In this document: piece after piece, positions 25,242-36,794 of the stretch
Layout: every line of letters starts with the position of its first letter
Position numbering within the stretch: the first letter of the stretch is position 1
Made by a program: the position numbers and the translations under genes
NCBI GenBank assembly: GCA_025093555.1
Contig: JAIWNF010000040.1
Coordinates: forward strand, 124,001 to 188,000
Reading direction: 5' to 3'
Origin: Circinella umbellata
Lineage: Eukaryota > Mucoromycota > Mucoromycetes > Mucorales > Lichtheimiaceae
Length of the DNA stretch: 64,000 nucleotides
The notes under the pieces: model-generated
Seen by the model: the letters and a program-made list of their open reading frames with translations, nothing else
Database searches by the model: none
What the model was told of the DNA's origin: nothing

Positions 25242-27057
25242 ATGACTTATATACCTAAAGAGGCATTACCGAATTTACATCGTTACAAGTATGGAGGTGT
25301 TGATAAGTCTTTTGTTTCAACATATATTTTATCAGTATATTGGAATAACCTTGTAAAGATCTTTCCTTTATGGGTCGCGTATGTGTCAATTTTTTTTTTA
25401 TATTTTAGATCTCCCCCATCAATATTTATACAATTTTCGTTTTCACTGATTATACTTTTCTTCTTCCATGCAGACCCAATCTTATTACACTTCTTGGATT
25501 ATTATGTATTATTTGTAACGTTGGAACTTTATATTATTATGCCCCTGACTTAGGTCCTTGTCCGAACTGGGTATATACTTCGTACGTATTTTTTTTTAAT
25601 TTTAATTTGTTTATAGAACTATCTATAATTTTATACTTATGGAACTTCTATATATAGATTCGGTATTTGTCTTTTTATTTACCAATCTTTAGACGCTATT
25701 GATGGTAAACAAGCAAGACGTACTGGTACATCAGGTCCATTGGGTGAATTGTTCGATCATGGTAATAATATAATTTATCGAAAAAAAGTGGAGGGGAAGG
25801 ATGGAAAGCGAGAGAAAGAGGGAGAGTAAGAATGGATATATAATAATAAACAACAATATGTAGGTTGCGATGCACTTAATACAACATTGGGAGTACTTAC
25901 ATGGGCATCAGCTACATCTCTTGGACAAAGTTGGTGGACTGTTGTATCTTTAATGGCCAGTCTTGGAAACTTTTATTTATCAACATGGGAAGAATATCAT
26001 ACTGGAATTTTGTTTTTGGGATATTTCAGTGGTCCTGTTGAAGGAGTCTTGATGCTTGTTGGTGTTCATTTGATTTCTGGTTATTTTGGTAAGGTTTTTT
26101 CCTCCCCATAATACTTTGTTGTTTTTATTATTATTAAAATGACTAATACGAAAAATAAACACGTGCAAAATACTAATACTATTCAATCGATCCCTCTCTT
26201 TCATCATAACTATTATCATCAGGTCCTGCATTTTGGACATTGCGCGTGAGTGAATTATTAGGTCCTGTGTTGACTTGGGAAGATCATCCATTAACAAGAA
26301 TTGCTGGTGGATTACAATTGAATCACGTGTTAATTGTCATTGGATCATTGGTTTTGTTATTGAATATTGTCACTGGGTAAAGTTGTTATGTATAAGCATG
26401 GAGTAAAACGGGGTTTATCGATATATATGCAATGGAAGTGCCAACTAAACAAACAAACAAATAATAATAATAATAGTCTTATAAATGTGGTTCAAATTAA
26501 ACGAAATCCAACCGATTTCTCCCATCCAGATGGTTCCATTCGAAAGGCTCTTGTTGGTTTATTCCCATTCATTTTCATGGTAGGTGGATGTTATACTTGG
26601 TTGAGTCTTTGGCCTGAAATTGTTCATGAACATTTGAATTTGTTCATTCCCCTTGTTGGTCTCTTGTTTGGTCATCAAGTCGGCTTAATGATTATCTCCC
26701 ACGTTGCCAAATTGGATTTCCCTTATTGGAACTCATCTGTCAATCTTATTTTGGCTGCCGGTTGTTGTCTTGCCTATTTGGATAAGTCATTGGAAACGTA
26801 AGTAATAGTTGATAATTTTTATGATCATTTTATAATATGAATACTCATTTATAATTATACATAGTCCTTTGTCGATCACCCAATCAGCAACATTGAAAGC
26901 ATTCATTATCGTTGCAGCGATTCAATATGGCAGTCTTGTCTTTGGTGTCATTAATGAAATCTGTACATATATGAATATTGGATGCTTGACTATTAGAAAG
27001 AACAAATCCGAACCTAAAGTACAACAAAAGCAACAAACAACCAAGAATTCAAAATAA
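25242..27057 (+). CDS. CDP-choline/CDP-ethanolamine phosphotransferase (CPT1/EPT1 family)
   Basis: Seven exons: 25242-25378, 25474-25581, 25658-25761, 25864-26088, 26223-26376, 26477-26797 and 26865-27057, giving 413 residues, the usual size. The CDP-alcohol phosphatidyltransferase signature DG-x2-AR-x8-G-x3-D-x3-D is complete, split by the exon 3/4 junction ([21 protein letters not shown], then CD). The N-terminal [10 protein letters not shown] block and about seven hydrophobic segments match yeast Cpt1/Ept1. The enzyme joins diacylglycerol to phosphocholine or phosphoethanolamine in the ER, the last step of the Kennedy pathway. Sequence reading cannot decide which head group is preferred. 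A basic, Gln/Lys-rich tail ends the protein. Confidence 0.93.
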
Positions 27058-28018
27058 TTTTTTTAGTTAAATTATAGTTGTAAATACATTATATATTTTA
27101 TATATAACCTCTTCTTCAACCCTCAACATCCCTTGTCCCCCCCCAAAAAAAACCATTCCATCATTCTTTTTATATTATATGTTAGTGTGTTCAAATAAAT
27201 AAAATAATAATAAAAAAATTATTTTTTTAAAGAATTCATATAAAGAATAATCATCAAAACTGCCACTGGCTTATTGTTCGGACAGCTTTGCTCACTTGCT
27301 TCTTTCACGACTTGAGGGTCAAAAAAAATAACGAAAAAGAAACCATCTTTATTTTATATGTCTATTAAACCTATCTTTTGCATATCAGAACGAGTCTATT
27401 TAATGAGCTTTGTTACTATGCGAATCAACACTATCTTTCAACAAGAAAGATGTTGAAATACAGGTTTTATTAGGTATAGTAGGTATATAAACACACAAAT
27501 TATTTCTACTGAAACAATATTTTTGATTTACCTCTGGTCATCGTCTAAACGACACTTTTTGTTCAAGATATTAAGCAAGTAAAAAAAAAAGAAGTTATTA
27601 ATGGCTACTGTTGTTACTACGTACATTTTTCAACCACTTGCAGCAATATCGGATAAAAAAACGCCATGCATAAGTGGCATAGGTATTATCATACCATTTC
27701 TTTTTAAGAACCTTCTTCATGCTTCTGGGAGGGGTTTCTTTTACAAAAAAAAAAAGAGCTTTACTCAGTGTTGCTACGGTGCTCTTTTATGTTGTTGTGG
27801 TCACCTTGCTAATAAAGTTCATTAACTGTTAAGATTAGAAAAAAATCGCGTATATCATTATCGATTTTTTTTAAATAATCACAAATCACTGTATTTATTT
27901 TTGTTGTTGTTGTTTTTGTTATTTCAAAGAAAAAATAGGAAGGAGGATGAGGGAGACGGGGGACGGGGGGAGAAAGATATTTGATATATAGATGTGTTAT
28001 TTATTTATTCGTTTTTAC
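27058..28018. other. Intergenic region between convergent genes
   Basis: About 960 bp, AT-rich, with the 3' ends of the phosphotransferase and RPN3 genes. A 74-codon open frame at 27601 has no sign of coding selection. Confidence 0.5.
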
Positions 28019-30393
28019 TTAGAAATCACCAAGGTGATCACCTCCATCATCATCTAAATCACCTTCTGCAATCTCTTGAGCCAATTCTCGTTCTCTTTCA
28101 CGAGCAGCTTCAGCATTAGCCAATTCCTTTCTATGAGCATCCAATGGGAAACGCATTGCCTTGATAGCATCATTATGAAGGTTCATACAGAAAGTAATAC
28201 GTTGATTAAATGCATGTTGAGGTTCATTGGTGGAATAAATATCAACAATTTCCTAAAAAAAAATTTCCATCGTTTAGTTACTAAAACCATATAAAAATGC
28301 ATATTTATATAAAAGTGAGAATATTTACTTTGCTCTTCATAAATCCACCATTATGATCCAATGTAGCATCAATTACACCATCTCTGATAGCTTTGGAAAC
28401 AATAAATTCAGCATCTTCTTCACTATCCAAATGAAGCTTGATACAAATATCTCTCAATGAAATCTTGGAATAAGAAAGACTGATCATTCGAATGCCTGTC
28501 TTGATAACGTTATGACGAAGACGTAAAATAAGAGTATATGTTTTGTCCTTTTTGAAAACTGCTTCAAATTTGGCCAAACCTTCTTGGAATTTATTCAAAT
28601 CACCAATACGAACAGCTAATATAATACAGTATTACAAAATAGAATATATATAAGAATCATGGGTTATTGTTGTTATAAATAATAGTTTTTTTTATTTACT
28701 TTACCTTGAGTGATATGAAGATAAGGCACAAGTGCCTTTTTCAACATGGGTTGACGGAACAATGATCGTTCTGGAATTTCACCAAGCAAAAGTTGAACAA
28801 CGATAAAGAATTTATGAACCTGAAAAAAAAACAGCCAACATATCAGTATCACTGGTTCCTGCTTTTCTTTAAGGGGTTGAAGATAACACTTGTAAAATGG
28901 AGAATGTTTTTAAAAAAATAACTTACAGTTTGTTGGAATCCAGCAGTAACGGTATTTTGAGGAGCTTTTCGAATAGCTTGAGTCAAGTAAGTATGTGCTG
29001 AAGTATAAGCAAGTTGAAGAGCCTTAATACGACCAAGATAATAAGCATAACGAGCAGCTTGATTATTACCAGCATTTTCAGGGAATGCACTCTTCGATAC
29101 TAATTTATCAGCTTGATCATACAAGTTATGAACAAAATAGTTTCTTAACAACAAGTTCAAAAGTGTTGCCTAAAAAAAGATTTAAAATATAGTGTCTTAG
29201 CACCTAATTTTTTTCTATCATTTATCCTCCCTATATACTCTACTTTCTCCTCCAGAAAAAAAAACAAGTAATAGTAAATTTACCTGTGTTTCATCATCAC
29301 GTCTCAGAGTAGCTGTTCGTAATGATGCAAGTTGCAATCTATATTAATATTATTATTATATGTTGTTATTATCGGTTTACCAGGTCCTATGTTATCTTTT
29401 ATAAAAGGTGAATGAATAAAACTACTTACGGTCGAATTTCAGCAAGACGATCGGATAATTCATAGAAACGAGCATGATAAAAGTGTACACGAGCAGCAAG
29501 TTGATCAAGTGTACGTCGGTTAAGTTGTAATAATTTCTCAAGAGTTTTATCAGCAAGTGTAATACCCTATTATCATCAATATTTATTAATATCCTATTCA
29601 TCCTGTTCCATTCGATATCGTTTAGGTAAATCCCTATTATTATCATTATTGTGTAGTTCTTTATACCTTTTCCAACTGATTTTGATCCAATAAATAAATC
29701 AATGTAAGTAAATGAAGATACATATCAACTTCTGGCAATTCATTGCTTTTTTCTTTTCCACTATCCACTTCCATTGAAGTATTTTCTTCTCCAAGATACT
29801 GTAAAAGGAAAGAACGTTGTTCATCTATTATTAATAATATAATATTATTTTTAATTGATTAGTATTCTTAATTTCTTTGTTAATAAAAAAATAAATGCAT
29901 ATATCGTTTTACCAGAACTATAGTATTCCGAGATTACTTGAGAAAGAATAGAAGAAGTAAGTCGACGTCTTATAGAAGGGAGTGTTCGTAAAACACGAGT
30001 TGTAAAACGAGATTCGATTGTATCAACAGCACGTTCCAACAATGAGAAGTTACGTTTTAATTCTAATATATAATAATGTTATATTCATATTTAAACAACT
30101 TCATTAGTTAAGTCTTTTTCTTTTTTTTTTTTTTACTCTTTATAAATAAACAATAATAATAACAAATAATAATTATGCTACTCAATATAATTAAGGGATC
30201 CCACACAATCAGTTGTATATACATTATGTGTGTGTATGAGAGAGAGTTGATAATAAGAAAAATGGCATTTACCTGCAATAACAGAAGCAGTTGTTTCTTT
30301 TTCTAATCGAAGTTGTTTTGTTTCCTCATCTTCTTCAATCTCCATTTCTTCTGGTTGTGTTTCTTTTTCTGGTTTCGTTTCTTTGGTTGACAT
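28019..30393 (-). CDS. RPN3: 26S proteasome regulatory subunit Rpn3 (PSMD3)
   Basis: Nine exons on the minus strand: 30393-30273, 30062-29913, 29824-29667, 29566-29430, 29338-29284, 29169-28927, 28819-28705, 28615-28329 and 28252-28019; every junction keeps frame and totals 499 residues, the family size. An acidic start is followed by TPR-like helices, the [10 protein letters not shown] and QADKLVSKS region, [14 protein letters not shown], then the PCI domain ([18 protein letters not shown] through [10 protein letters not shown]). The tail with [30 protein letters not shown] and an acidic end is typical of Rpn3. It is a lid subunit of the 19S particle, needed for degradation of ubiquitinated proteins. 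No damage is visible. Confidence 0.94.
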
Positions 30394-31031
30394 GATGAAT
30401 TTGTGAATGTATGTGTGAAAAGAAAGATGTAATAATATAAAAAGGACCAAAAGAAAAAAAAGGGCGACGCGTCAAAGGGAGAGTAAGGTTCGGAGAAGTG
30501 AGTCTTAAGTGCACACGCAATTCAATTCTTTTTCTGAATAAAGTGATGTCATTGGCTGGTTCCATATTAGGAAATTATACACTTCAATGAATAGTGTTTC
30601 TTATATTGAATTAAACAGATATAAATCCTATTCAACTTTTACTATCTTCTATGTATTATAGTAGGAACAAACTATTTACGAATAATAACTATATATAAAC
30701 GAAAAGATCAACATATTAACTAACTATTTATGATTATATTTTCACTGTTATTTGGGGTTTCTAGTTACTACAGCTGTTTAATTTAAATATTTTTATTTAC
30801 TAGGCCATAATATACGTACGTACATAAAAAAAATTATGTTTATTAGAGTAACTTTGACTGTCATTACTATTATTATAAACTAAATATGTAATATCAAAAT
30901 AAACCGTAAATTATATTATTTAGAAAAAAAAAGATGGTTTACAAAAGAGAGCAGCAACAATGTAGATTTGCCAACTAGTAGGCAGAAACTTCACTAGGTT
31001 TATGACTACATACAAAAAATAATAATATTAT
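30394..31031. other. Intergenic region between RPN3 and the DIRS element
   Basis: About 640 bp holding the RPN3 promoter. AT-rich, no further gene seen. Confidence 0.5.
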
Positions 31032-31047
31032 ATTACACATCCTTGTC

Positions 31048-31164
31048 GGGGACCTTGGCTGTGGATCAATTCTTTCTTTATTTAAATCGAAACATTTCAC
31101 TACTGAGAACTAATTATGTAATATAAAAAGAAATATTTTCTAAGTCTATAATCTCTATCTTCTT
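31048..31164. repeat. DIRS left inverted terminal repeat
   Basis: 117 bp starting GGGGACCTTGGCTGTGGATC; reverse complement of 35034-35150 with no mismatch noticed by eye. Confidence 0.9.
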
Positions 31165-31211
31165 TTTATTCGAACATTTTACTACGCTCCTGGAACTCAC
31201 CGTCGTAGCTT

Positions 31212-32060
31212 ATGAATAATGATGATGCCGCCCCCGCTTGGGCTACTGCCCTACTTCAACGCTTACAAGCCGTTGAACAACAATTGGCGACCACTGCCAA
31301 TACCAACAATGACCCCAACGTCACTGTACGCAATCCCGGTGCCGACTTTCATCCCACTGAAGAAATGCTGGCGCAATATCCCTTCATTCAAGAAGATTTT
31401 TTCAAACGACCTTTGGATGATTCACAGCGTCGACAATTCCTCTTCGATTGTCCTAAAAATGCCATACGCAATTATGATCCACCAAAACTCAATAAAGTCA
31501 CCATTTCTGCATCTGCAAAACACTTTGATTCAGCTCTTCATAATATTCAGTATCGTCTATCAGGTCTTACCAGACCATTGGATTGGTTTTTGTACCAAAA
31601 TCTACATGGTAATATCAATGACACCAATATTCGACAACAAGGCAGTGACTTTGCACAGGCGATGCACGAACTTTTATCTGATTTGGCTTCATATATCACC
31701 ACTTTACGTACTGATAATTTGTACAAGGGTCTCCCAAACCATCTTGAGGCGCCTAGTTCTCAACAAGAAAAATTTTTGGTCAACACCCAAGACATGTTGG
31801 ACCATATTAAACTTCAGCAATCCATTCAGCTCGCCACTCAACGTCGCTCGAAGAAAAACAAGGGACCTCGATCCTATACGTATCAGAAACCAGACCATGA
31901 AAAACCAGCTATTGAACAAGCTCAGCGTCGCTCCGCTGATAATCATAATCAACACCAATCGTCTTCATTTACTACAATTAACAATGGGGGTTCAAGACCC
32001 TACCAACAATCTCAGCAGCGGGATTTTCACCCTCGCCAGTCTCACCAGAGAACACAATAA
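31212..32060 (+). CDS. DIRS ORF1, gag-like protein
   Basis: 282 residues from ATG 31212, which lies just inside the left terminal repeat. The N-terminal half is acidic and helical; the C-terminal part is rich in Gln, Arg, Ser and His, suiting nucleic acid binding. No CCHC knuckle is visible, which is usual for DIRS gag-like proteins. Its end overlaps the open RT frame by 79 bases. Function is assigned from position and composition. Confidence 0.8.
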   Translation: MNNDDAAPAWATALLQRLQAVEQQLATTANTNNDPNVTVRNPGADFHPTEEMLAQYPFIQEDFFKRPLDDSQRRQFLFDCPKNAIRNYDPPKLNKVTISASAKHFDSALHNIQYRLSGLTRPLDWFLYQNLHGNINDTNIRQQGSDFAQAMHELLSDLASYITTLRTDNLYKGLPNHLEAPSSQQEKFLVNTQDMLDHIKLQQSIQLATQRRSKKNKGPRSYTYQKPDHEKPAIEQAQRRSADNHNQHQSSSFTTINNGGSRPYQQSQQRDFHPRQSHQRTQ

Positions 32061-33937
32061 AAAGCGTAGGTGGTCGACTCTCTCTTTTTTGCTCTACCTG
32101 GTCTCATTCTCTTGGCTTTCAAGTTTCACCATGGCTCCGAACAATTCTCAGAAACGGTTACCGCTTACCGCTAAGGTCTCCACCGCCACTTACAAACCAC
32201 CAACTTTTTCCGCACTCCTCAGTAGACTCCACTTCAATAATCGATCAAGAAATCAAGACCTTATTGGCGAAAGAGGCTATCGAACCCATCTCCCCTTGTA
32301 CTCCGGGCTTCCGATCTCGCCTTTTCTTACTCCCGAAAAAGGATGGGGGCCTTCGTCCTGTACTCAACCTCAGACCACTGAATCAATATCTACCAAAAAT
32401 ACACTTCAAAATGGAATCTTGGCCAACCATCACCAACATGCTACAACCAGGCGATTACCTCACATCGATCGATCTAAAAGATGCTTTTCATCACATTCCA
32501 ATTCATCCTCAACATCGTCATCTCCTACAATTCCAATGGAGACAGAAACTTTATCAATACAAGGTGCTGCCGTTTGGCCTCAGCCTGTCACCTATCGTTT
32601 TCACGAAAACATTAAAACCACTTCTGAAATGGGCTCGGCGCCAAGGTATTCGATTGACAGCCTATATGGACGACCTTTTGATCATGGCCAAATCAGCTCC
32701 GAAAGCCCAAAAACATACTCAAATGATATCACAAAAATTACAAGAACTCGGCTGGCTTCTCAACATAGAGAAGTCTCAATTAATTCCAACACAAAATATC
32801 AATCATTTGGGCATGAGCATCAATACAACAACAATGATGATTTCAATTCCCGGCAAGAAAATTCGAACAATTCGACGGCTAGCATATCAACTGCTCTATA
32901 TGAAGATGATCCCATGGCTGAAGTTAGCACAGTTCATCGGCTCAGCCGTAGCAACTCAATTGGGGAATCAGCAAGCAAGATTTCGTACTCGGCATTTGTT
33001 GACCCGATTGAATCAAACTCGTCAGAAACAAATAGCTACAATCACAGCACCTATGCAACAAGAACTGGTATGGTGGATTTCCCAACTTCAAGCTTGGAAT
33101 GGATCCCATATCATACAACACCAACCAACAACCCAACTCTTCACCGATGCTTCGACCAGCGGCTATGGTATAGTTCAGAACAATATATACCTATCTGGCA
33201 AGTGGACTGCACAAGAACGGCATTACCATATCAACTATTTGGAACTTCTGACAGTCTGGAAAGCCTTACAAACTCCCAACTTAATCAATACACCGCACAT
33301 ACAACTGTGCATGGACAACATCAGTGCGATAGCATATATCCGTCATTTTGGCGGAACCAAATCAAAAATGCTCAACTCCTTAGCCATGAGGATATGGAAA
33401 TTTTGTTTTCAACACAATATAACACTCACCACGCTATATGTCCCATCAGCACAAAACCCAGCCGACTCGCCATCACGTGCCATGACGACACAAAACGAAT
33501 GGAAATTACCAGTAACAGTATATCACCAATTAAATCAACTTTGGGGTCCCCACCAGCTCGACCTCTTCGCCTCAGCAGCAAATCGACAGACCAAACAATT
33601 CGTCAGCTGGAATCATCACCCACAAGCACTTTGGACCAATGCATTCAGCAAACAATGGACGCACACGATGGGCCGCTTATATCTAGCCCCACCATGGAAT
33701 CTGATATTACAGTGTCTACAACGGCTAATCCAACACCCACTCTCAGCAACATTGATTACACCGAATTGGCCCTCAGCCCCTTGGTATCCGCTCGCAACCC
33801 AACTCGCCTTACAGCCACCGATTGTCATCAGCACCACAACAAACGACCAAGATCTGTTGAACAAGAATCCCACTTGGACCTTACTAGCATGGAACCTAGG
33901 TGCAAAACGCTCAAATCAGCTTCTGGGGCCGCAATAG
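31982..33937 (+). CDS. DIRS ORF2, reverse transcriptase/RNase H with methyltransferase-like tail
   Basis: The frame is open from 31982 but has no ATG before the conserved core; TTG at 32264 is only a nominal start. Conserved order: LLAKEAIEPI, FLLPKKDGGLRPVLNLRPLN, DLKDAFHHIPI, FGLSLSP, the catalytic YMDDLL, and HLGMSI. RNase H follows with its acidic residues in FTDAS, YLELLTVW, CMDN and NPADSPSR. The final part (QLDLFASAANRQ ... WNHHPQALWTNAFS) matches the methyltransferase-related extension found after RNase H in DIRS elements. It copies element RNA into DNA. Its expression probably needs a -1 shift from the gag frame within 31982-32060 or a non-ATG start. Confidence 0.9.
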   Translation, partial: QWGFKTLPTISAAGFSPSPVSPENTIKSVGGRLSLFCSTWSHSLGFQVSPWLRTILRNGYRLPLRSPPPLTNHQLFPHSSVDSTSIIDQEIKTLLAKEAIEPISPCTPGFRSRLFLLPKKDGGLRPVLNLRPLNQYLPKIHFKMESWPTITNMLQPGDYLTSIDLKDAFHHIPIHPQHRHLLQFQWRQKLYQYKVLPFGLSLSPIVFTKTLKPLLKWARRQGIRLTAYMDDLLIMAKSAPKAQKHTQMISQKLQELGWLLNIEKSQLIPTQNINHLGMSINTTTMMISIPGKKIRTIRRLAYQLLYMKMIPWLKLAQFIGSAVATQLGNQQARFRTRHLLTRLNQTRQKQIATITAPMQQELVWWISQLQAWNGSHIIQHQPTTQLFTDASTSGYGIVQNNIYLSGKWTAQERHYHINYLELLTVWKALQTPNLINTPHIQLCMDNISAIAYIRHFGGTKSKMLNSLAMRIWKFCFQHNITLTTLYVPSAQNPADSPSRAMTTQNEWKLPVTVYHQLNQLWGPHQLDLFASAANRQTKQFVSWNHHPQALWTNAFSKQWTHTMGRLYLAPPWNLILQCLQRLIQHPLSATLITPNWPSAPWYPLATQLALQPPIVISTTTNDQDLLNKNPTWTLLAWNLGAKRSNQLLGPQ

Positions 33938-34911
33938 CGATTGCCAATAAAACCAAAATGGTTAATCCATCAACAAAAATCAGACAAGATGTGTACCAGC
34001 GTTGGTGTGAATTTACAGACTTAAACTTTATGGAACCAAATGTTTTTCATTTGACCAGCTTTCTTGCTTCGCAGTATGAAACCAAGCATTGGAAAATTAG
34101 TACGGTCTTCGCCTATCAATCTTCTATTCTCGCTCTTTTTCCTACTGATCAAAGCAACCAGATACGTAATCATCAGCACTTCCAAGACTTCCAAAAAGGC
34201 TTACGTCAAGGCATAGTCCTTCCACAAAAATCATATGAATACGACTTACAACCAGCATTAAATTATATCATCTCATTGGGTGACAATACGGGTATGACGA
34301 TCGAACTCTTAACCGCCAAATTAGCATGGTTACTAGCAATGGTTGGTTTCCTACGTCCTTCTGACCTTGAACGTATCGACCTCAATCAATGTTCTATTTC
34401 TTCTGAAAATATTCTCTCGCTTGTGATTGTCGCTCCCAAAGAAAAACGCAGTGGTATACGTATTACAAAAACCGTCGCTATACATCCCCATTCTGATCAC
34501 CTGGTTTGTCCTGTCAACACTTACAAGGTGTATTGTTCTCGAGTTGCTTCTACTCTTGTTTCTGTTCCCCATCCGGTCTTTCCTCAAGTATCATTAGTAC
34601 CGCTATTACGCTATGTCAACCATCATGATCAAGGCTTATCAAGTCAGCGTATCAGCAAATACATTAATCAAATCATGAAGTTTGTTGGCCGTCCACCTGG
34701 AGCACCTCTTCCCAAGGCAAGAGCTTTAGGCGCTACTCTGGCAGCACAAGCAGGCGTGTCCGTTGAAAATCTTGTGGTACAAGGCAACTGGTCGTCAAGG
34801 AAAATGTTTGAACAATTTTACCGCATTTCCGTCCAAACTAAAGAGAATTTTACTTTAAGTACTCTGGATACACAGCCAAGGTCCCCGACAAGGATGTGTA
34901 ATGTACAGTAA
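33889..34911 (+). CDS. DIRS ORF3, tyrosine recombinase
   Basis: About 340 residues from ATG 33889 (a second ATG is at 33958), overlapping the end of the RT frame. The first catalytic Arg lies in GFLRPSDLERI, the second in PKARALG, the late aromatic position in GNWSSRKMF, and the nucleophile Tyr in FEQFYRIS. The usual HxxR box reads PKAR here. The enzyme inserts the circular DNA copy by site-specific recombination. The same frame is open back to 31219, but the part over gag and RT shows no recombinase similarity and is probably a passive overlap; extensive ORF overlap is known in DIRS-1. Confidence 0.88.
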   Translation: MEPRCKTLKSASGAAIAIANKTKMVNPSTKIRQDVYQRWCEFTDLNFMEPNVFHLTSFLASQYETKHWKISTVFAYQSSILALFPTDQSNQIRNHQHFQDFQKGLRQGIVLPQKSYEYDLQPALNYIISLGDNTGMTIELLTAKLAWLLAMVGFLRPSDLERIDLNQCSISSENILSLVIVAPKEKRSGIRITKTVAIHPHSDHLVCPVNTYKVYCSRVASTLVSVPHPVFPQVSLVPLLRYVNHHDQGLSSQRISKYINQIMKFVGRPPGAPLPKARALGATLAAQAGVSVENLVVQGNWSSRKMFEQFYRISVQTKENFTLSTLDTQPRSPTRMCNVQ

Positions 34912-34965
34912 CGACGACATAGGAAGTCGTCTACAACATTACACGACAAAGGGGACCTTGGCTGT
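34873..34965. repeat. DIRS internal complementary region
   Basis: Positions 34873-34902 are the reverse complement of 31032-31061, and 34901-34965 of 35136-35200. It serves as the template that restores both ends during circle formation. The recombinase frame stops inside it. Confidence 0.9.
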
Positions 34966-35033
34966 CCCCACCCTCCCTTCCCTTTATTTATTTATTTATT
35001 TTATTTTATTATTTATTATTACTGTTCTCATTC

Positions 35034-35150
35034 AAGAAGATAGAGATTATAGACTTAGAAAATATTTCTTTTTATATTACATAATTAGTTCTCAGTAGTG
35101 AAATGTTTCGATTTAAATAAAGAAAGAATTGATCCACAGCCAAGGTCCCC
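35034..35150. repeat. DIRS right inverted terminal repeat
   Basis: 117 bp ending GATCCACAGCCAAGGTCCCC; partner of 31048-31164. Confidence 0.9.
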
Positions 35151-35200
35151 TTTGTCGTGTAATGTTGTAGACGACTTCCTATGTCGTCGTTACTGTACAT

Positions 35201-36690
35201 AATTTCAATACGTAGGAACAAAAGTAAACTCTTGATACATGAATGTTTATAATTCATTTGAATTGTTAAATACGTAAGTAATAGAAAACTTGTAAAAAGA
35301 AATCTTATCGTGATCATGAACTAGTGTTACGTACGTATGTCTAAAATGAGAACTTATTTACTGGAAATAGATTAATACGTAAAGATCTTTATTACAATTA
35401 TTATTGCAAAAAGTAAAAAGGTATAATACTTATTATGATAAGTGGTGCATCTTAAGAATATATAGCTTTTTTTTCAGCACTAAGAAAGAGAAGATAAATT
35501 ATTTGTCTTTTACTTTCTTTGATTCTCACAACAGATGATTTCTGCTTTACATTGATATTAACTTATTTAATATGTAAGTCAACTTATGTTGGTATTGCTC
35601 TACTTATAAAAAAATGTTAATTGTGTTTTTTTATTACGTATAGATCTATGCCACGACCAACATTTTTTGTTGTTTTATCTTTTAATCTATACATAAATCT
35701 ACAACACAAACCAACCTACCAGGCCATAAATACAACACATCTAAGAATGAATGCGTAACATGCCATTCTGTCGATCCATAATAATTTTTTCATTATATGT
35801 ATGCCATAATATAAGCTTACGACAATTCTTCTTATGCGTCATATACTAGAGAAATACATCAAGTGAGAAACCCACGAAATGTTTTTATATCACTAATACA
35901 GTAACTCATTCTGTTACTGTTACATATCAATTGTATATACTACAAAGCACTCCCATGAACTCATTATGCATATATACCGATGCTCTCCAGTAAATTCTTC
36001 CAAACGAACATATTTTCGAGATGATATGGTTCATTTTCTATGTATAAAAAAAAGTAAGAGATCCATTTGTTTTTTCGTAGCTAATTGTTCTACGTACCAT
36101 CCTAATTTTTTTAATTATTTCAATAAAATGTTTGCACAAGTTTTTGTAGTCTGTTGACCCTCTTTCTAACAGTTACTGCTGTGACTAGCTGTGGCAATCC
36201 AGATACTAATCAAAATCAGCCAAGGCAAAAAAAACGAAGATAGCTTTTCTTCATCGCTTGTCAAAGGAACTTCAAAATAAATGGGATTTATACATTTAGT
36301 TTGTAAGTGTTTATGCTTTTCATTTTGTCTCTAATTAAGTAGTAGCAAGATGACTATAAATGTTTTTTATTTAAATATTTGGCTTGACTTTCTTCTTTTT
36401 ATATATCTACATCAAGGGATTTGGATTGAGTGATTAAAAGTGAATTATGCTTCAAACAATGGTCTTTTTGTATTTTCTTGGAAGGGTGTTATTCACACAT
36501 ATGAAAATGAATAATTTCCTGTCAAGAATATAAGCTTGCGCTGATTATTGAATTTAATGTAACTTTTTATCATTACCACTAATTTTTTTTACCCGCATTA
36601 TCATGATTATTATCTATACCACAAAACAAAAATTATTCGCTCATGATACGTAAAATACAACATTTTTATTAATAAAAAGAAGAGAGTACG
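35201..36690. other. AT-rich region between DIRS element and copy B
   Basis: About 1.5 kb, no supportable gene. Its right end (36560-36690) begins to resemble the sequence left of copy A. Confidence 0.45.
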
Positions 36691-36794
36691 TAGTAGTAAT
36701 ATACACTTGTAAAACTTCAACACGTAAATAGGAGGAACATATATAAAACTGCTTGCATAGCTTAAAAAAGAGGGGCCACGGGTATAAAATTTAT

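Larger units (their letters stand above)
31032..35200 (+). mobile_element. Complete DIRS-type tyrosine-recombinase retrotransposon
   Basis: 4.17 kb with all DIRS hallmarks: inverted terminal repeats of 117 bp (31048-31164 and 35034-35150), an internal complementary region (34873-34965) whose halves are the reverse complements of the two outer ends, and gag-like, RT/RNase H and tyrosine recombinase frames, all open. The edges 31032 and 35200 come from where complementarity to the internal region stops; the dinucleotide AT is shared at the joined ends, as expected for a circular intermediate. There is no target-site duplication, which is normal for the class. Intact frames and near-perfect terminal repeats point to a recent insertion. 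Confidence 0.93.

Noticed and set aside
31219..33888. Open frame of about 890 codons overlapping gag and RT in a third frame
   Set aside because: It lacks any recognised domain and follows the RT codons; only its final part (33889-34911) encodes the recombinase. Treated as a passive overlap.
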